A stretch of 64,000 nucleotides of DNA, taken from the NCBI GenBank assembly GCA_020634435.1, contig JACKBS010000007.1:186001-250000 (forward strand). The letters are read 5' to 3'. The stretch's first letter is position 1; each line of letters begins with the position of its first letter. Positions 32,610 to 42,632 of the stretch are shown here, piece by piece. A model generated the notes under the pieces. That model made no database searches, was not told where the DNA came from, and saw only the letters and a program-made list of their open reading frames with translations. Origin of the DNA: Ardenticatenaceae bacterium (GTDB lineage Bacteria; Chloroflexota; Anaerolineae; Promineifilales; Promineifilaceae). Both the position numbers and the translations under genes were made by a program.

Positions 32610-35600
32610 ATGAACCGGGGAGCCATACGTTCAAATCGTACCCGTTTCGCTTTCATCATCATCTTCATGCTGCTTTCAGCTATCGTCGTTACCAGTACAG
32701 GTGGAACGGCCGTTGCCGAAACGCACGCTGCTGAAGTGGCTCAGCAAAAACTGGACTCAGCTTTGCAAGCGATGATCGCGGAACAACCCGAACAACTCAT
32801 ACCTGTCATCGTTCAAAAAGAGACCGATACCAACGAAGCCGAGCAGCAACTGGCCGCGCTGGGGGGCGCTGTTAGTCAGGACCTGGCCATCATCAATGCT
32901 TTTGCCACAGAGTTGAGTGGTGAAGCAATTGTGCAGCTGGCCGGTTCAACGGCCGTTGCCCACATCAGTCTAGATTCTCCAGTTGAGGTTAGTGACGCCA
33001 ACAGCGCCCTAAACAAGCTGGAAAATCCTGGCTTTGAGTCTGGTTTTGCCGGATGGAACGTCTCTGGCGAAACAACGATTTCTGGAGATGCTTACAGCGA
33101 ATCGAACGCGCTGGAAATCACCGAAGAAGCCTATCAATACGTCAACGTCACGCCAGGCGACACGGTCGCCTTTTCAGTTTGGGCCAAGGAAGTAGACGAT
33201 CCTGGCCTATCCTACATGACTTTGGAATTTTACAACGCCTATGGCTATCCACTGGCTACCCAGCGTGTGGAAATCAAACACAATAACTATAAGCAATATA
33301 GCGTTGAATATCTGGTACCAGCCCAGGCATATTACGCAATGGCTCGACTCACCACAGAAGGTACAAATGGTTCTGTGATCATCGACGACACAGCTTTTGT
33401 AATCACCCTGAGCGCGGCGGTTACCAGCAGTAACAGCTTGCTGAAAAATGGCGGCTTTGAAAACGGCACGAGCGACTGGCACACAAGAGGCATTGTACGC
33501 TACAGCACAAAGAATAAGTACATTCGCACTGGAAACCGGGCCATAGAATTTGGCTGGGGTAGCACCTCAATGGACCAATGGTTAACCATTCAGCCTGGTC
33601 AACCCTACAGCCTGACCGGCTGGTACAAGATATCTGGTACTGAATTAGCCTACAACTGGGGCTCGGTCTGGCTGGGCTTTTACGATGAAAACTGGGGTTA
33701 TCTAACGGCCGTTGGCGCCAACCTCCCATATACCAGCGACTACGCACCCCTTGAATTGACAGGTGTCGCGCCAGCACAAACCAAGTATCTGGTTGTCTGG
33801 CTGGGCAAAGATGGCCTGGTAAAGATGTATGCCGATGATATGTATCTGAGCATTGAGTCACCGGCTACCACTTCCATCAACATGCTGGACAATGGCGATT
33901 TCAACGAAGGCGAAGACCATTGGGGTAGCTGGGGCTCTGCCAGCGCCACCAACATCGTCAACGACTCACCTATCGACAACACTAGTCTAAAAATTGACAG
34001 CTCCTGGGATGGCAACGGCATCTGGCAGCAGATATTGGCCAGCCCTGGGCAAGCTTACACTTATTCCGGCTGGATTAAGTCTAACCAACCCGCTGGATCA
34101 GGGGGCAATACCTGGATTGCCGTATCACTAGATTACATGGACGCCGACGATAACTATCTAACAACGGTTGCTCATGAAATTTACGTCAGCAATGTCTGGG
34201 TACCTTTCCAAATTTCTAGCATTGCGCCCGAAGGCACGGCGTACATCAACGCAATTGCCTGGGTGGCTGACTGTGCGAGTTGCAGCCTGTATGTAGACAA
34301 TCTTGCCCTTACCGCCACCACAAACGACGCACAAATCAACGATTATCTGCAAGTGACAGGTGTTGAGCAGCTTCACGATCAAGGGATCGATGGGTCTGGC
34401 GTTACCATTGCCGTCCTGGACTCTGGCGTGAATCCCAACGCCCTGCGCAAACTGGTTAAAGAAGGTTTTAATATCGACTTGAGCCTGCTCAACGGCGACA
34501 GCAACGGCCACGGCACATTCATGGCTGGCCTTATTGCTGGCGGGGCCACTGACCCCTTGGGCAACTCGGTATCGGTAGCTCCAGGCGCAGACATCATCAG
34601 CATCCAGGTTCTGGATCAATCTGGCAAAGGCAGCACCTCAAACGTGATTGCCGGTCTGGATTGGATTCTGAATAACAAAGACACCTACGACATTCGCGTG
34701 GTGAACATGTCTTTGTCTGGCCCGGTGACGGATGCTTATTGGAATAACCCCATCAACCAGGCAGTCGAGCAGTTGTGGGATGCGGGCATTGTGGTTGTGG
34801 CCGCTGCGGGCAATACTGGCCCAGATGCGGGTTCCATCACCACGCCCGGCAACGATCCGTTTGTCATTACCGTCGGCGCTTTCACCGATAATTATTCGCC
34901 GCTGTACCTGAATGATGACTACGTGCCACCGTTCAGTGCCTCCGGGCCTTCGGAGACAGGCTTTATCAAGCCCGATGTGTTGGCTCCTGGTGCTCATCTG
35001 CTCATGTACGTGGGTGAAAACAGCGACTATGCTCAATCGTACCCAGAACTACGGCGAGCCGGTGGTTGGTATCAAGGTTCAGGGACCTCGGCAGCAACGG
35101 CCGTTACGTCTGGTGTCGTGGCCCTGATGCTGCAACAAAATCCTGATCTCACCCCCAACGAGGTGAAGTATCGGCTCATGGCCTCCGCTCAGCCATCAAT
35201 CAACAGCGATGGCACATTGGCCGCCAGCATCTTCCAGCAAGGCGCGGGACGCCTGTGGGCACCGGAAGCTGTGTTGGGTAACCTCGAAGGCGAAGCCAAT
35301 GCGGGCATGATCCCCGGCGAAGCGTACGTCGGCCCGGTGGTCTACGATACAACTCGTGGCGGTTATGCTCTCGTAGATGCCAATCGCAACCTGCTACCCG
35401 AAGGCGAAGATTACTTCTGGGATGGCGGCAACTATTGGTCTGGTGGTAATTACTGGGCCGGTGGCAACTACTGGGCTGGTGGTAATTACTGGGCCGGTGG
35501 CAACTATTGGGCTGGTGGTAATTACTGGGCCGGTGGCAACTACTGGGCTGGCGGTAATTACTGGGCCGGAACCTACTTCGAAAATTCGGATTACTACTGG

Positions 35601-35675
35601 AACACTTCCTCCTATTTCGAAGGGAACGCCTCAGCTAGCCTGTTCCAAATTGGCTTCTTAAGCCAACAACCCTAA
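32610..35675 (+). CDS. Secreted S8 subtilase with three CBM-like modules and GGNYWA repeats
   Basis: This 1021-residue exported protease has a signal peptide, an inhibitor-I9-like propeptide (about residues 55-125), and three jelly-roll modules of the CBM_4_9 type (about 135-270, 275-420 and 430-570). Each module opens with a GxFExGxxxW-like motif. The S8 peptidase domain follows, with catalytic Asp604 (VLDSGV), His634 (NGHGTFMAG) and Ser827 (GTSAATAVTSG), and Asn in AAAGNTGP. The C-terminus carries eight tandem GGNYW(A/S) hexapeptides (35424-35567). AGGAG lies upstream of ATG 32610. It pairs with a second subtilase downstream that has a different repeat; the repeats may serve surface attachment or export, which is inference. 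Confidence 0.9.
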   Translation: MNRGAIRSNRTRFAFIIIFMLLSAIVVTSTGGTAVAETHAAEVAQQKLDSALQAMIAEQPEQLIPVIVQKETDTNEAEQQLAALGGAVSQDLAIINAFATELSGEAIVQLAGSTAVAHISLDSPVEVSDANSALNKLENPGFESGFAGWNVSGETTISGDAYSESNALEITEEAYQYVNVTPGDTVAFSVWAKEVDDPGLSYMTLEFYNAYGYPLATQRVEIKHNNYKQYSVEYLVPAQAYYAMARLTTEGTNGSVIIDDTAFVITLSAAVTSSNSLLKNGGFENGTSDWHTRGIVRYSTKNKYIRTGNRAIEFGWGSTSMDQWLTIQPGQPYSLTGWYKISGTELAYNWGSVWLGFYDENWGYLTAVGANLPYTSDYAPLELTGVAPAQTKYLVVWLGKDGLVKMYADDMYLSIESPATTSINMLDNGDFNEGEDHWGSWGSASATNIVNDSPIDNTSLKIDSSWDGNGIWQQILASPGQAYTYSGWIKSNQPAGSGGNTWIAVSLDYMDADDNYLTTVAHEIYVSNVWVPFQISSIAPEGTAYINAIAWVADCASCSLYVDNLALTATTNDAQINDYLQVTGVEQLHDQGIDGSGVTIAVLDSGVNPNALRKLVKEGFNIDLSLLNGDSNGHGTFMAGLIAGGATDPLGNSVSVAPGADIISIQVLDQSGKGSTSNVIAGLDWILNNKDTYDIRVVNMSLSGPVTDAYWNNPINQAVEQLWDAGIVVVAAAGNTGPDAGSITTPGNDPFVITVGAFTDNYSPLYLNDDYVPPFSASGPSETGFIKPDVLAPGAHLLMYVGENSDYAQSYPELRRAGGWYQGSGTSAATAVTSGVVALMLQQNPDLTPNEVKYRLMASAQPSINSDGTLAASIFQQGAGRLWAPEAVLGNLEGEANAGMIPGEAYVGPVVYDTTRGGYALVDANRNLLPEGEDYFWDGGNYWSGGNYWAGGNYWAGGNYWAGGNYWAGGNYWAGGNYWAGGNYWAGTYFENSDYYWNTSSYFEGNASASLFQIGFLSQQP
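35424..35567 (+). repeat. Eight 18-base tandem repeats encoding GGNYW(A/S)
   Basis: Eight in-frame 18-base units encode GGNYWS once and GGNYWA seven times. Two synonymous unit spellings (AAT-TAC-TGG-GCC and AAC-TAC/TAT-TGG-GCT) alternate along the array, so the array looks like it grew in 36-base steps. Confidence 0.95.
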
Positions 35676-35696
35676 GTCTTAATTTAATTGTAGAAG

Positions 35697-35731
35697 GCCC
35701 TACCTTTCTAGAGTGAAAGGTAGGGCTCTTT
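35697..35731 (+). terminator. Terminator after the first subtilase
   Basis: A perfect 12-base-pair stem GCCCTACCTTTC/GAAAGGTAGGGC with a six-base loop is followed by TCTTT. Confidence 0.85.
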
Positions 35732-35815
35732 GTCAGGTTATGGCTAACCTGATTCATTTTGCGTTGCAATTTTTAGAAAGAACCACAACCCTTATCGTTT
35801 TCTGTGGAGAGCATC

Positions 35816-37426
35816 GTGTGCCAATCTTTTAATTTGCTTAAGTTCGCGAGTCGTGTAACGGCCGTATTTCTTTTTGTTGGTCTGTTGCTTCTCAATGTAA
35901 GTTTTGCCCAGCCCCAGCCGACCCACAGTTTTTTGGTGCAGGCAGCGGATTTAGAAACGGCCGTAACGGCCGTTGAAGCCGTCGGGGGCACCGTCACCCA
36001 CCAATTAGGCCTCATCAATGGCGTGGGTGCGGAGCTGACGGATGCCCAACAAACTATGCTGGCTCAGACAGAAGGCATTCAGCTGGTAGCCAACCAATCG
36101 TTAACTACAGCTGGCAGCAAAGGCCCGTACAGCGGCTATCCGACGGTAATCGGAGCCAACTTGCTGCACGAACAAGGCATTACGGGCAAAAACATTACCG
36201 TTGCCGTCATCGACAGTGGCTACTGGGCTCAGAGTGCCCTCAACAAGAACACCAGCGGCCAACGTCGCGTGCTGGCCGCTTACGACGCGATCAACGACAG
36301 TTTTGATCAGGCAAACACTCTGGACTCCACCGATGATTACGGCCACGGCACCCATGTCAGCAGCATCATTCTTAACAGCAGAATGGTGGGAGGGCAATAC
36401 AACGGCGTTGCCCCCGACGCAAATCTGGTCACGATCAAGGCGTTTGACTATGAAGGTAAAGGCAACTATCTAGACGTCATCCGCGCGATTGATTGGGCCA
36501 TTGCCCACAAAGACGAATACAATATTCGGATCATGAATCTCTCTTTCAGCGCCACACCACAATCCTACTACTGGGAGGACCCCTTGAACCAGGCTGTGAT
36601 GCAGGCGTGGGATGCGGGCATCATTGTGGTGGCCGCTGCGGGCAACGCTGGGCCGGACCCAATGACGGTAGGCGTGCCCGGCAATGTTCCATATATCATC
36701 ACCGTTGGGGCCATGTCCGATAACCACACGCCTGCGGACGGCACAGACGACATCCTGGCTTCTTTCTCATCAGCCGGGCCAACAGTTGAAGGCTTTGTAA
36801 AACCAGATGTGGTAGCACCTGGTGGCCATATGCTGGGCTACATGGACGCAAACATGACCATTGCCGCCGAACACCCCGAATATCACCAGAGAGGCACTTA
36901 TTTCACCATGTCGGGCACGTCGCAGGCAACGGCCGTTACCAGCGGTGTAGTTGCTTTGATGCTGCAAAACGACCCTACCCTGACCCCGGATGACGTGAAA
37001 TGCCGGTTGATGAGCTCAGCGCATACGGCCGTTGATGAAAATGGCGAGTTAGCCTACAGCATCTTCCAACAAGGTGCCGGGCAGGTCAACGCCTACGATG
37101 CCGTTTACAGCACCGCCAGCGGCTGCGCCAACCAGGGGCTGGACCTCGCAGCTGATTTGGACGGCACGGCCCATTTTGGCGGCCCCGCCATGCAGGATGA
37201 CGACGGCAATTTCAACATCATGAACACAGATGGCTTTGCCTGGAGCGGAGGTTTTGCGTGGAGTGGTGGCTTTGCCTGGAGCGGCGGGTTTGCTTGGAGT
37301 GGCGGCTTCGCGTGGAGCGGTGGCTTTGCCTGGAGTGGCGGTTTTGCCTGGAGCGGCAGCGCCATCCCGCCAGAAACTCAGGTTCAAGGCACCGCTCAGT
37401 TAGGCAGTTGGGTGCCGCAAGAATAA
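35816..37426 (+). CDS. Secreted S8 subtilase with GGFAWS repeats
   Basis: This 536-residue exported subtilase has a signal peptide (VTAVFLFVGLLLLNVSFAQ), a short I9-like propeptide (about residues 35-85), and an S8 domain with catalytic Asp133 (VIDSGY), His177 (YGHGTHVSS) and Ser369 (SGTSQATAV). The C-terminal region ends with seven tandem FAWSGG units and a short tail. It lacks the carbohydrate-binding-like modules of its neighbour. GTG 35816 is preferred because GGAGA lies eight bases upstream; GTG 35804 is the alternative. A terminator separates it from the first subtilase, so the two are paralogous neighbours with independent expression. Confidence 0.88.
   Translation: MCQSFNLLKFASRVTAVFLFVGLLLLNVSFAQPQPTHSFLVQAADLETAVTAVEAVGGTVTHQLGLINGVGAELTDAQQTMLAQTEGIQLVANQSLTTAGSKGPYSGYPTVIGANLLHEQGITGKNITVAVIDSGYWAQSALNKNTSGQRRVLAAYDAINDSFDQANTLDSTDDYGHGTHVSSIILNSRMVGGQYNGVAPDANLVTIKAFDYEGKGNYLDVIRAIDWAIAHKDEYNIRIMNLSFSATPQSYYWEDPLNQAVMQAWDAGIIVVAAAGNAGPDPMTVGVPGNVPYIITVGAMSDNHTPADGTDDILASFSSAGPTVEGFVKPDVVAPGGHMLGYMDANMTIAAEHPEYHQRGTYFTMSGTSQATAVTSGVVALMLQNDPTLTPDDVKCRLMSSAHTAVDENGELAYSIFQQGAGQVNAYDAVYSTASGCANQGLDLAADLDGTAHFGGPAMQDDDGNFNIMNTDGFAWSGGFAWSGGFAWSGGFAWSGGFAWSGGFAWSGGFAWSGSAIPPETQVQGTAQLGSWVPQE
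37232..37357 (+). repeat. Seven 18-base tandem repeats encoding GFAWSG
   Basis: Seven in-frame 18-base units encode GFAWSG. Third positions vary among units (GCC/GCG/GCT; AGC/AGT), showing that the peptide rather than the DNA is conserved. Confidence 0.95.
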
Positions 37427-37464
37427 AGAGTGAAAGGCGAATAGAGAGAAATTACATCTATCAT

Positions 37465-37505
37465 AAAACTGTCCTTGTTTTCTCGAATGACAAGGGCAGT
37501 TTTTT
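37465..37505 (+). terminator. Terminator after the second subtilase
   Basis: A stem of about 12 base pairs (AACTGTCCTTGT with ACAAGGGCAGTT, one G-T pair) is followed by a run of T residues. Confidence 0.8.
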
Positions 37506-37629
37506 GCTTCAAAAGTAGTTCAGAATTGCTATTAGCAAGAGAGTGGAGACCCATTAAACTGTAAAGGTTCTTACGAGTGAAATTTTTCACATTGGCTAAC
37601 TGAAAATCACTTTTTAACCCTTGATCACT

Positions 37630-39135
37630 ATGAAAATCGCTGCTGAGAATAAGGGCATTTCTTGGAGTCGTTTTAAAGCAACCGACATTTACCTATATGC
37701 TGTAAGTGGGTTAGGCGTTGCTTTTGTTGTGTGGGGCCTGGCTTTATTCCCCACTTACTCGCCCAAATCTATCTTTTTACTCCTCGCCATTTTTGCAGCC
37801 GTGGCCCAATTCGCCACCACCTCCGTCCCGGTTTCCGAGACAGCAGGCATTACGTTTGAAGTCGGAACGGCCGTTGCCATGGCCGCCATCCCCTTCTTTG
37901 GCCCCGCCGCCGCCGCCGCCATCGTCGCCTTTTCCAGCCTGAGCATCTGGATGGCAAAATCCCGCAACGAAGTTACCTGGAAAAAAAGCTGGCGGCAGCT
38001 CAGCTTCAATACCGGCATGTGGAGCATCGCCATTTTTGGCGCGGGTGAATTTTACACTTACCTGAACGGCTACCTGTACGATTCTCACCTGATCGTGCAA
38101 ATGCTGCTCTGGGCAGTCACGGCGATGGTAAATACGCAGCTCAACTTTTGGCTGCTTGTTGTTATGCTGCGCTTGCAGCATGGCCCTCAGGTAAAACCGT
38201 TAAAACTGTGGCAAGAAAACAGCTGGGCTACCCTCATTGACTTTTTGATCAAAAATATTGGCGGGGGATTCCTCATCTTTGCCACCAAAACATACGGATG
38301 GATCGCCATTGCGGCATTTTTCCTGCCCATTTTGCTTTCGGCCATCGCGTTTCGGCTGTACGTGCGGCAAATGCAAAACCACATGAACAATTTGGAAAGC
38401 ATCATCACCGAACGCACTCAGGAACTATCGGACTTGATGCGCGAGAAAGACGCTTTCCTGGCCGTCTTTTCCCACGACATGAAGACCCCGCTCACCACCA
38501 TCGGTCTGTATGCTGATTTGCTCATGGAATTCCCCAACATCATCCAAACCAAACCCCACATTCCCGAAATTTTACAGACTAATCAACGCGCCCTCACCAA
38601 CATGGTCAACGACATCCTGGATTTGGAGAAGCTGCAAATTGATGCCACCTTTGACCTGGTGAAAGAACCATTTGATCTGCTTCCAGCGTTGGAATCGGTC
38701 ACCGAATCTATGTCGGTTCAGGCAGAGAGGAAGGGCATTAGCTTAAGCCAAAACTTTAATACCCACGCTGCTTATATCTCTGGCGATGCCCAACAAATTC
38801 AGCGAGCATTTCAAAACTTGCTGTCTAATGCCATCAAATACACGCCAGAAAATGGTCAGGTGGTGGTTGAGGTTCAGGTAGCAGAAGAGGCCGTCAATAT
38901 CGCGGTGAAGGATACCGGCTATGGCATCCCGAAAGAGGATTTACCGTTTGTTTTTGACCGCTTCCGCCGGGTGAAAAAGCATGAGCGCATGGCTGGGGGA
39001 ACCGGATTGGGGCTGGCTATTGTGAAAGCGATTGTCGAAGCCCACGACGGCCGTATTTCGGTGACCAGCCGCGAAGGACAGGGGTCGCGGTTTTTGGTGT
39101 CGCTTCCGTTGGAACTTGCCGCCGTGCCCGCTTAA
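37630..39135 (+). CDS. Membrane sensor histidine kinase
   Basis: This 501-residue protein has an N-terminal membrane domain of about six to eight helices (to residue 245), rich in Ala/Phe/Ile and related in layout to MASE-type sensor regions. A short coiled segment (NNLESIITERTQELSDLMREK) leads to HisKA with the phospho-acceptor His in VFSHDMKTPLTTIG. The HATPase domain has NLLSNAIKYTPENG, DTGYGIPKEDLPFVFDRF and GTGLGLAIVKAIVEAH. No response regulator is adjacent. ATG 37630 is chosen over TTG 37621. Its stop codon overlaps that of the convergent Ser/Thr kinase by three bases. Confidence 0.88.
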   Translation: MKIAAENKGISWSRFKATDIYLYAVSGLGVAFVVWGLALFPTYSPKSIFLLLAIFAAVAQFATTSVPVSETAGITFEVGTAVAMAAIPFFGPAAAAAIVAFSSLSIWMAKSRNEVTWKKSWRQLSFNTGMWSIAIFGAGEFYTYLNGYLYDSHLIVQMLLWAVTAMVNTQLNFWLLVVMLRLQHGPQVKPLKLWQENSWATLIDFLIKNIGGGFLIFATKTYGWIAIAAFFLPILLSAIAFRLYVRQMQNHMNNLESIITERTQELSDLMREKDAFLAVFSHDMKTPLTTIGLYADLLMEFPNIIQTKPHIPEILQTNQRALTNMVNDILDLEKLQIDATFDLVKEPFDLLPALESVTESMSVQAERKGISLSQNFNTHAAYISGDAQQIQRAFQNLLSNAIKYTPENGQVVVEVQVAEEAVNIAVKDTGYGIPKEDLPFVFDRFRRVKKHERMAGGTGLGLAIVKAIVEAHDGRISVTSREGQGSRFLVSLPLELAAVPA

Positions 39136-42100
39136 TTTTCGTACAGTTGAGAGATTTCCAGGTTGACGGGCACGTTACCGAGGAAGGCGTCGCGGCGATC
39201 GTCGTCGGTGATTTGGTCAGCCCAGGCAACCAAACGGCCGTATGCCATTTCTAGCACCGACTCCGCATAAGCATCTTCTAGCCAGGACAGCACCTTGTAG
39301 GTCAGCAGCAAAATGTAGAAAGGACGCGATGTGCCGTCCAGCGATTGACCGCCCTTCAGATGGGTAAGAATGGGCGCGATGTGGGTTTGAACGGCCGTTT
39401 TATCTTCCCGATTCAACGCCAGCCACGCCAACCCGGCCCGCGATTCCAACACCTGTTCAGCATGCGCCAGGCAATCCAATGAAGCGTCGTAGGCGGCTTC
39501 TGCTTCTGCCAACCGCTGCTGGTTTACCAACACAAAACCCCGATCCTTCAAGACCAGGCCGCGCAAAAATTGGCTGCCAATTTTATCCGCTACGGTTAAC
39601 GCTTCCTGGCTGGCTCGTTCTGCGGCCTCATCATCGCCCAGAAAGTGCGCCGTCTGGCTGAGGTTGCTCAAATTGAAACATTCACCAAAAGGCACATCAA
39701 TTTCCCGACACAGGTCAAGCCCTTGCCGTGCATACGCCTGCGCAGTGTCAAACCCGCCCAGGTCCATATACATGGAGCTCAGGTTCGTCAGAATACGGGC
39801 CAGGCCTTCCCGGTCACCCACCGCCTCATCAATTTGCTGCGCCTTTTCCAGAGATGACAGCGCCTGTTCAATATTGCCTTGCGAGATGGCAACCACGCTC
39901 AAATTGTTGTAGACAGTGCTTTCGCCCTGCTTATCCTTCAACTTTTCATAGAGAGGTAGGGATTGGCCATAATATTGGTTGGCCATTTCCAGCTGGCCCG
40001 TGTCATAAGCCATCACCCCTAACTGGCGCAGGCTGTCGGCTTCCAGATTGTCAAAGTGATGCTGCCGGGCCGCTTGTAAACTCTTCTGCAAGTTGCTTTG
40101 CGCCTCTTCGTAGTTGCCTTGCCGCAGCAGTGCCCGCCCCATGATTAAGTAGCTGGCCGTCTCATTTTGCCGGTCGCCATTTTCCTGGGCCAGGCGCAGC
40201 GCCTCTCGGGTTGCCGCCAATGAAGCCGGGTAATCACCAGTTGCTTCGGCGTAATAGGCCAACCGCAGCGCAACATCCATGCGCTTGTCTAACTGATTCT
40301 GTGCTAACAAATCCTGGGCAATCTTACCCAAAGTAGCCAGGGTTACCTGCTGCTCATCACGCCGCCCCTTCAAATGGAAAATTTGCTCGCGGGCCAGATG
40401 CAGTTCAAACTGTGCTTGTAAATCGTCGGGCGGGGTGAGAGCCAGCGCCCGATTGTAATACTCTAAAGCCGATTCATTGAGGAACTGCTGCTGGGCATAG
40501 GCCCCAGCCATGCGAGCATAGTACCGCTCCTGGGCCTCGTCACCCGCCTCGCGCCAGTGGTAAACCAGGGCGGCCGCTTGTTCTGGGTTGTTGGGGTACA
40601 CCTGGATGATGAATTGGGCTGCGTTGCGATGCCATTCGCCTTGCTCGCTGGCAGGAACAGTTTCCAGAATGCCAGCCCGCAGCTTGTCGTGGGCAAAGCG
40701 CCAGTTACCACCAAACAGCTCTAAGACGGCCGTATCCGCACAGGTCGCCAGCCACGTTTCCACCGGCATAGTGGTGTTGGTGTGCTGGGCCAACAGAGGC
40801 AGCAAATTCAAATCGATCTGCCGCCCCACAACGGCCGTACCCACCAGCAGAGGAACGGCCGTATCCGGTACCCGCGCCAAACGACGCTGCACGATGGTTT
40901 GAATACCCTGCGGGAAGAGCTGCTGCGGCAAGCGCATCTGCCCAATTGCGCTTAAGCGACCTGCCTCTTCAGCCAGTGCCCGCACCACCTCAACCAGGAA
41001 AAAGGCGTTGCCCTCAGTCTCGCGCCGCAGCAGCGCCAGCACCTCAGGATTTTGGCCCACCTCCCCCAACATGCTGGTGCTCAGCTCAGCCATTTCGCTG
41101 GATGAGAGCCGCTGCAAAGGAATTTCCTGCATCAGCGGCAGCTGCTCCGCAAGCGAAGATCGTTCGTCGTTACGATAGCTGCCGATGATGAGCAGCGGCA
41201 AACGCGGCGTAAGACGGCTAAGCTGCTGCAAAATTTCCAGACCCGCTTCCGCCCATTGCAAATCATCCAAAATAAGCAAAATCCACTGCGAATGGCTGCT
41301 GAACAAGTTGGTGATGGTACTGATCAAACGTTGCCGCGCCGCAGCACTGTCCAGTTCTGGGGCGGGCAGCGCCGTGCGGCCCAACAGGCGTTCGATGTCA
41401 GGGATAAGCGCCTGTAAAACGCTCACTGCCAAATCATCCAGCGGCACGGTGAGCACCAGGCGGCGCAGCACATCGCGCCACAGCTGCATCGGCGAACCAC
41501 CTACATCTTCCAGCCCCTGCCCCCGCAGCACCAGTGCCCCCTGCACCAGCGCCTGGGTGGCAATCTCGTCCAGCAAGCGCGACTTCCCCACGCCGCTTTC
41601 GCCACTGACCAACCAGGCAGAACCCCGCCGCTGTTTGGCCTCATCAAGGGCATTCAGCAGCTGCTCTTTTTCGGTTAGGCGGCCGACAAACGTGGCGGCT
41701 TGCAGGTAGCTTTCGCGGATGGCGATGCTTTCGGCGGGGATGGGCTGGCTAATAGCCTGGCTAAAGGCAGCAATACACGCTTCGGCAGAGGGATAGCGCT
41801 GTTCTTGTGTTTTTTCGATGAGGTGACCAATAACGGCCGTTACGCCCGGTGAAGCATTCAACAACGAAAGGTCCGGCGGTTCATCCAGCACCTGATCAAT
41901 AAACCGGTTGCTGTTTATATCAAACGGATGCCGTCCGGCAAAAAGCTCAAAGGCAATCACACCGACCGCATAAAGGTCAGCGGCCTCGGTATGGGGCTGA
42001 TCTTCCCACACTTCCGGGGCGATGTACGGGATGCTGCCCGCCGCCTGCATGGTGCTTTTTTGGGTCGTCGCCAACCCAAAGTCCAAAATGCGCACCGTGC

Positions 42101-42632
42101 GATAAGTTACCAACACATTGGCCGGTTTAAGGTCCCGGTGCAAGATGCCGCGCCGGTGCAGATACGCCAGCGCCTGGAGCATCTGCTGGATCAGGTTGAC
42201 TTTGCCCACCTCATCCATTCCGACACCCGCCTCCAGGATGGTTCTGGCTCCCATCATGTAATCCATGGTGAAATACGGCCGTCTTTCTTCATCAAAGCCG
42301 TAGTCCAACACCGAAATAATGTTGGGGTGGCGCAGCGAGGCCAGCGTTTCAAACTCATGCGCCAGGGCCAGACGCAGCGTTTCAGCAATCTCCCCTTCGG
42401 TCTCGTCGTCCACCTGATAATGCCAGGTGGGCACGATCACCTGCTTGAAGGCCAAAATGTGCTCCGCCAGCCGATCCGTGGCGCGATAAACCACCCCCAT
42501 GCCCCCTTCACCAATTTTTTCATGGATCAGGTAACGGCCGTTAACCGTTAGGGGAGCTGCATCTGTGATAGGTTGCGGAGAGTTGAACGAACTAGGGCTC
42601 ATGCCTTCAAGGGATAAACTGGATGTATGCAA
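39132..42632 (-). CDS. Ser/Thr protein kinase with AAA ATPase and TPR domains
   Basis: This 1166-residue multidomain signalling protein starts with a eukaryotic-type kinase domain (about residues 30-295). The domain has a glycine loop GEGGMGVVYRA, FKQV (ATP lysine), HRDLKPANVL and DFGLAT. A NACHT/ORC-type ATPase follows (about 310-620) with Walker A SGESGVGKSRLL and Walker B LLILDDLQWAE, and then a long TPR superhelix (about 690-1110). The layout matches PknK-like proteins that combine phosphorylation with STAND-type ATPase switching. No DNA-binding domain is visible at the C-terminus. Start may be 42632 or the ATG at 42602; neither has a convincing ribosome binding site. Confidence 0.9.
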   Translation of the reverse strand: MHTSSLSLEGMSPSSFNSPQPITDAAPLTVNGRYLIHEKIGEGGMGVVYRATDRLAEHILAFKQVIVPTWHYQVDDETEGEIAETLRLALAHEFETLASLRHPNIISVLDYGFDEERRPYFTMDYMMGARTILEAGVGMDEVGKVNLIQQMLQALAYLHRRGILHRDLKPANVLVTYRTVRILDFGLATTQKSTMQAAGSIPYIAPEVWEDQPHTEAADLYAVGVIAFELFAGRHPFDINSNRFIDQVLDEPPDLSLLNASPGVTAVIGHLIEKTQEQRYPSAEACIAAFSQAISQPIPAESIAIRESYLQAATFVGRLTEKEQLLNALDEAKQRRGSAWLVSGESGVGKSRLLDEIATQALVQGALVLRGQGLEDVGGSPMQLWRDVLRRLVLTVPLDDLAVSVLQALIPDIERLLGRTALPAPELDSAAARQRLISTITNLFSSHSQWILLILDDLQWAEAGLEILQQLSRLTPRLPLLIIGSYRNDERSSLAEQLPLMQEIPLQRLSSSEMAELSTSMLGEVGQNPEVLALLRRETEGNAFFLVEVVRALAEEAGRLSAIGQMRLPQQLFPQGIQTIVQRRLARVPDTAVPLLVGTAVVGRQIDLNLLPLLAQHTNTTMPVETWLATCADTAVLELFGGNWRFAHDKLRAGILETVPASEQGEWHRNAAQFIIQVYPNNPEQAAALVYHWREAGDEAQERYYARMAGAYAQQQFLNESALEYYNRALALTPPDDLQAQFELHLAREQIFHLKGRRDEQQVTLATLGKIAQDLLAQNQLDKRMDVALRLAYYAEATGDYPASLAATREALRLAQENGDRQNETASYLIMGRALLRQGNYEEAQSNLQKSLQAARQHHFDNLEADSLRQLGVMAYDTGQLEMANQYYGQSLPLYEKLKDKQGESTVYNNLSVVAISQGNIEQALSSLEKAQQIDEAVGDREGLARILTNLSSMYMDLGGFDTAQAYARQGLDLCREIDVPFGECFNLSNLSQTAHFLGDDEAAERASQEALTVADKIGSQFLRGLVLKDRGFVLVNQQRLAEAEAAYDASLDCLAHAEQVLESRAGLAWLALNREDKTAVQTHIAPILTHLKGGQSLDGTSRPFYILLLTYKVLSWLEDAYAESVLEMAYGRLVAWADQITDDDRRDAFLGNVPVNLEISQLYEN

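Noticed and set aside
35377..35661. Alternative-frame protein rich in VVITGPVATTGL repeats over the GGNYWA array
   Set aside because: It is the shadow of the tandem 18-base repeat in another frame; the subtilase frame is the real one.
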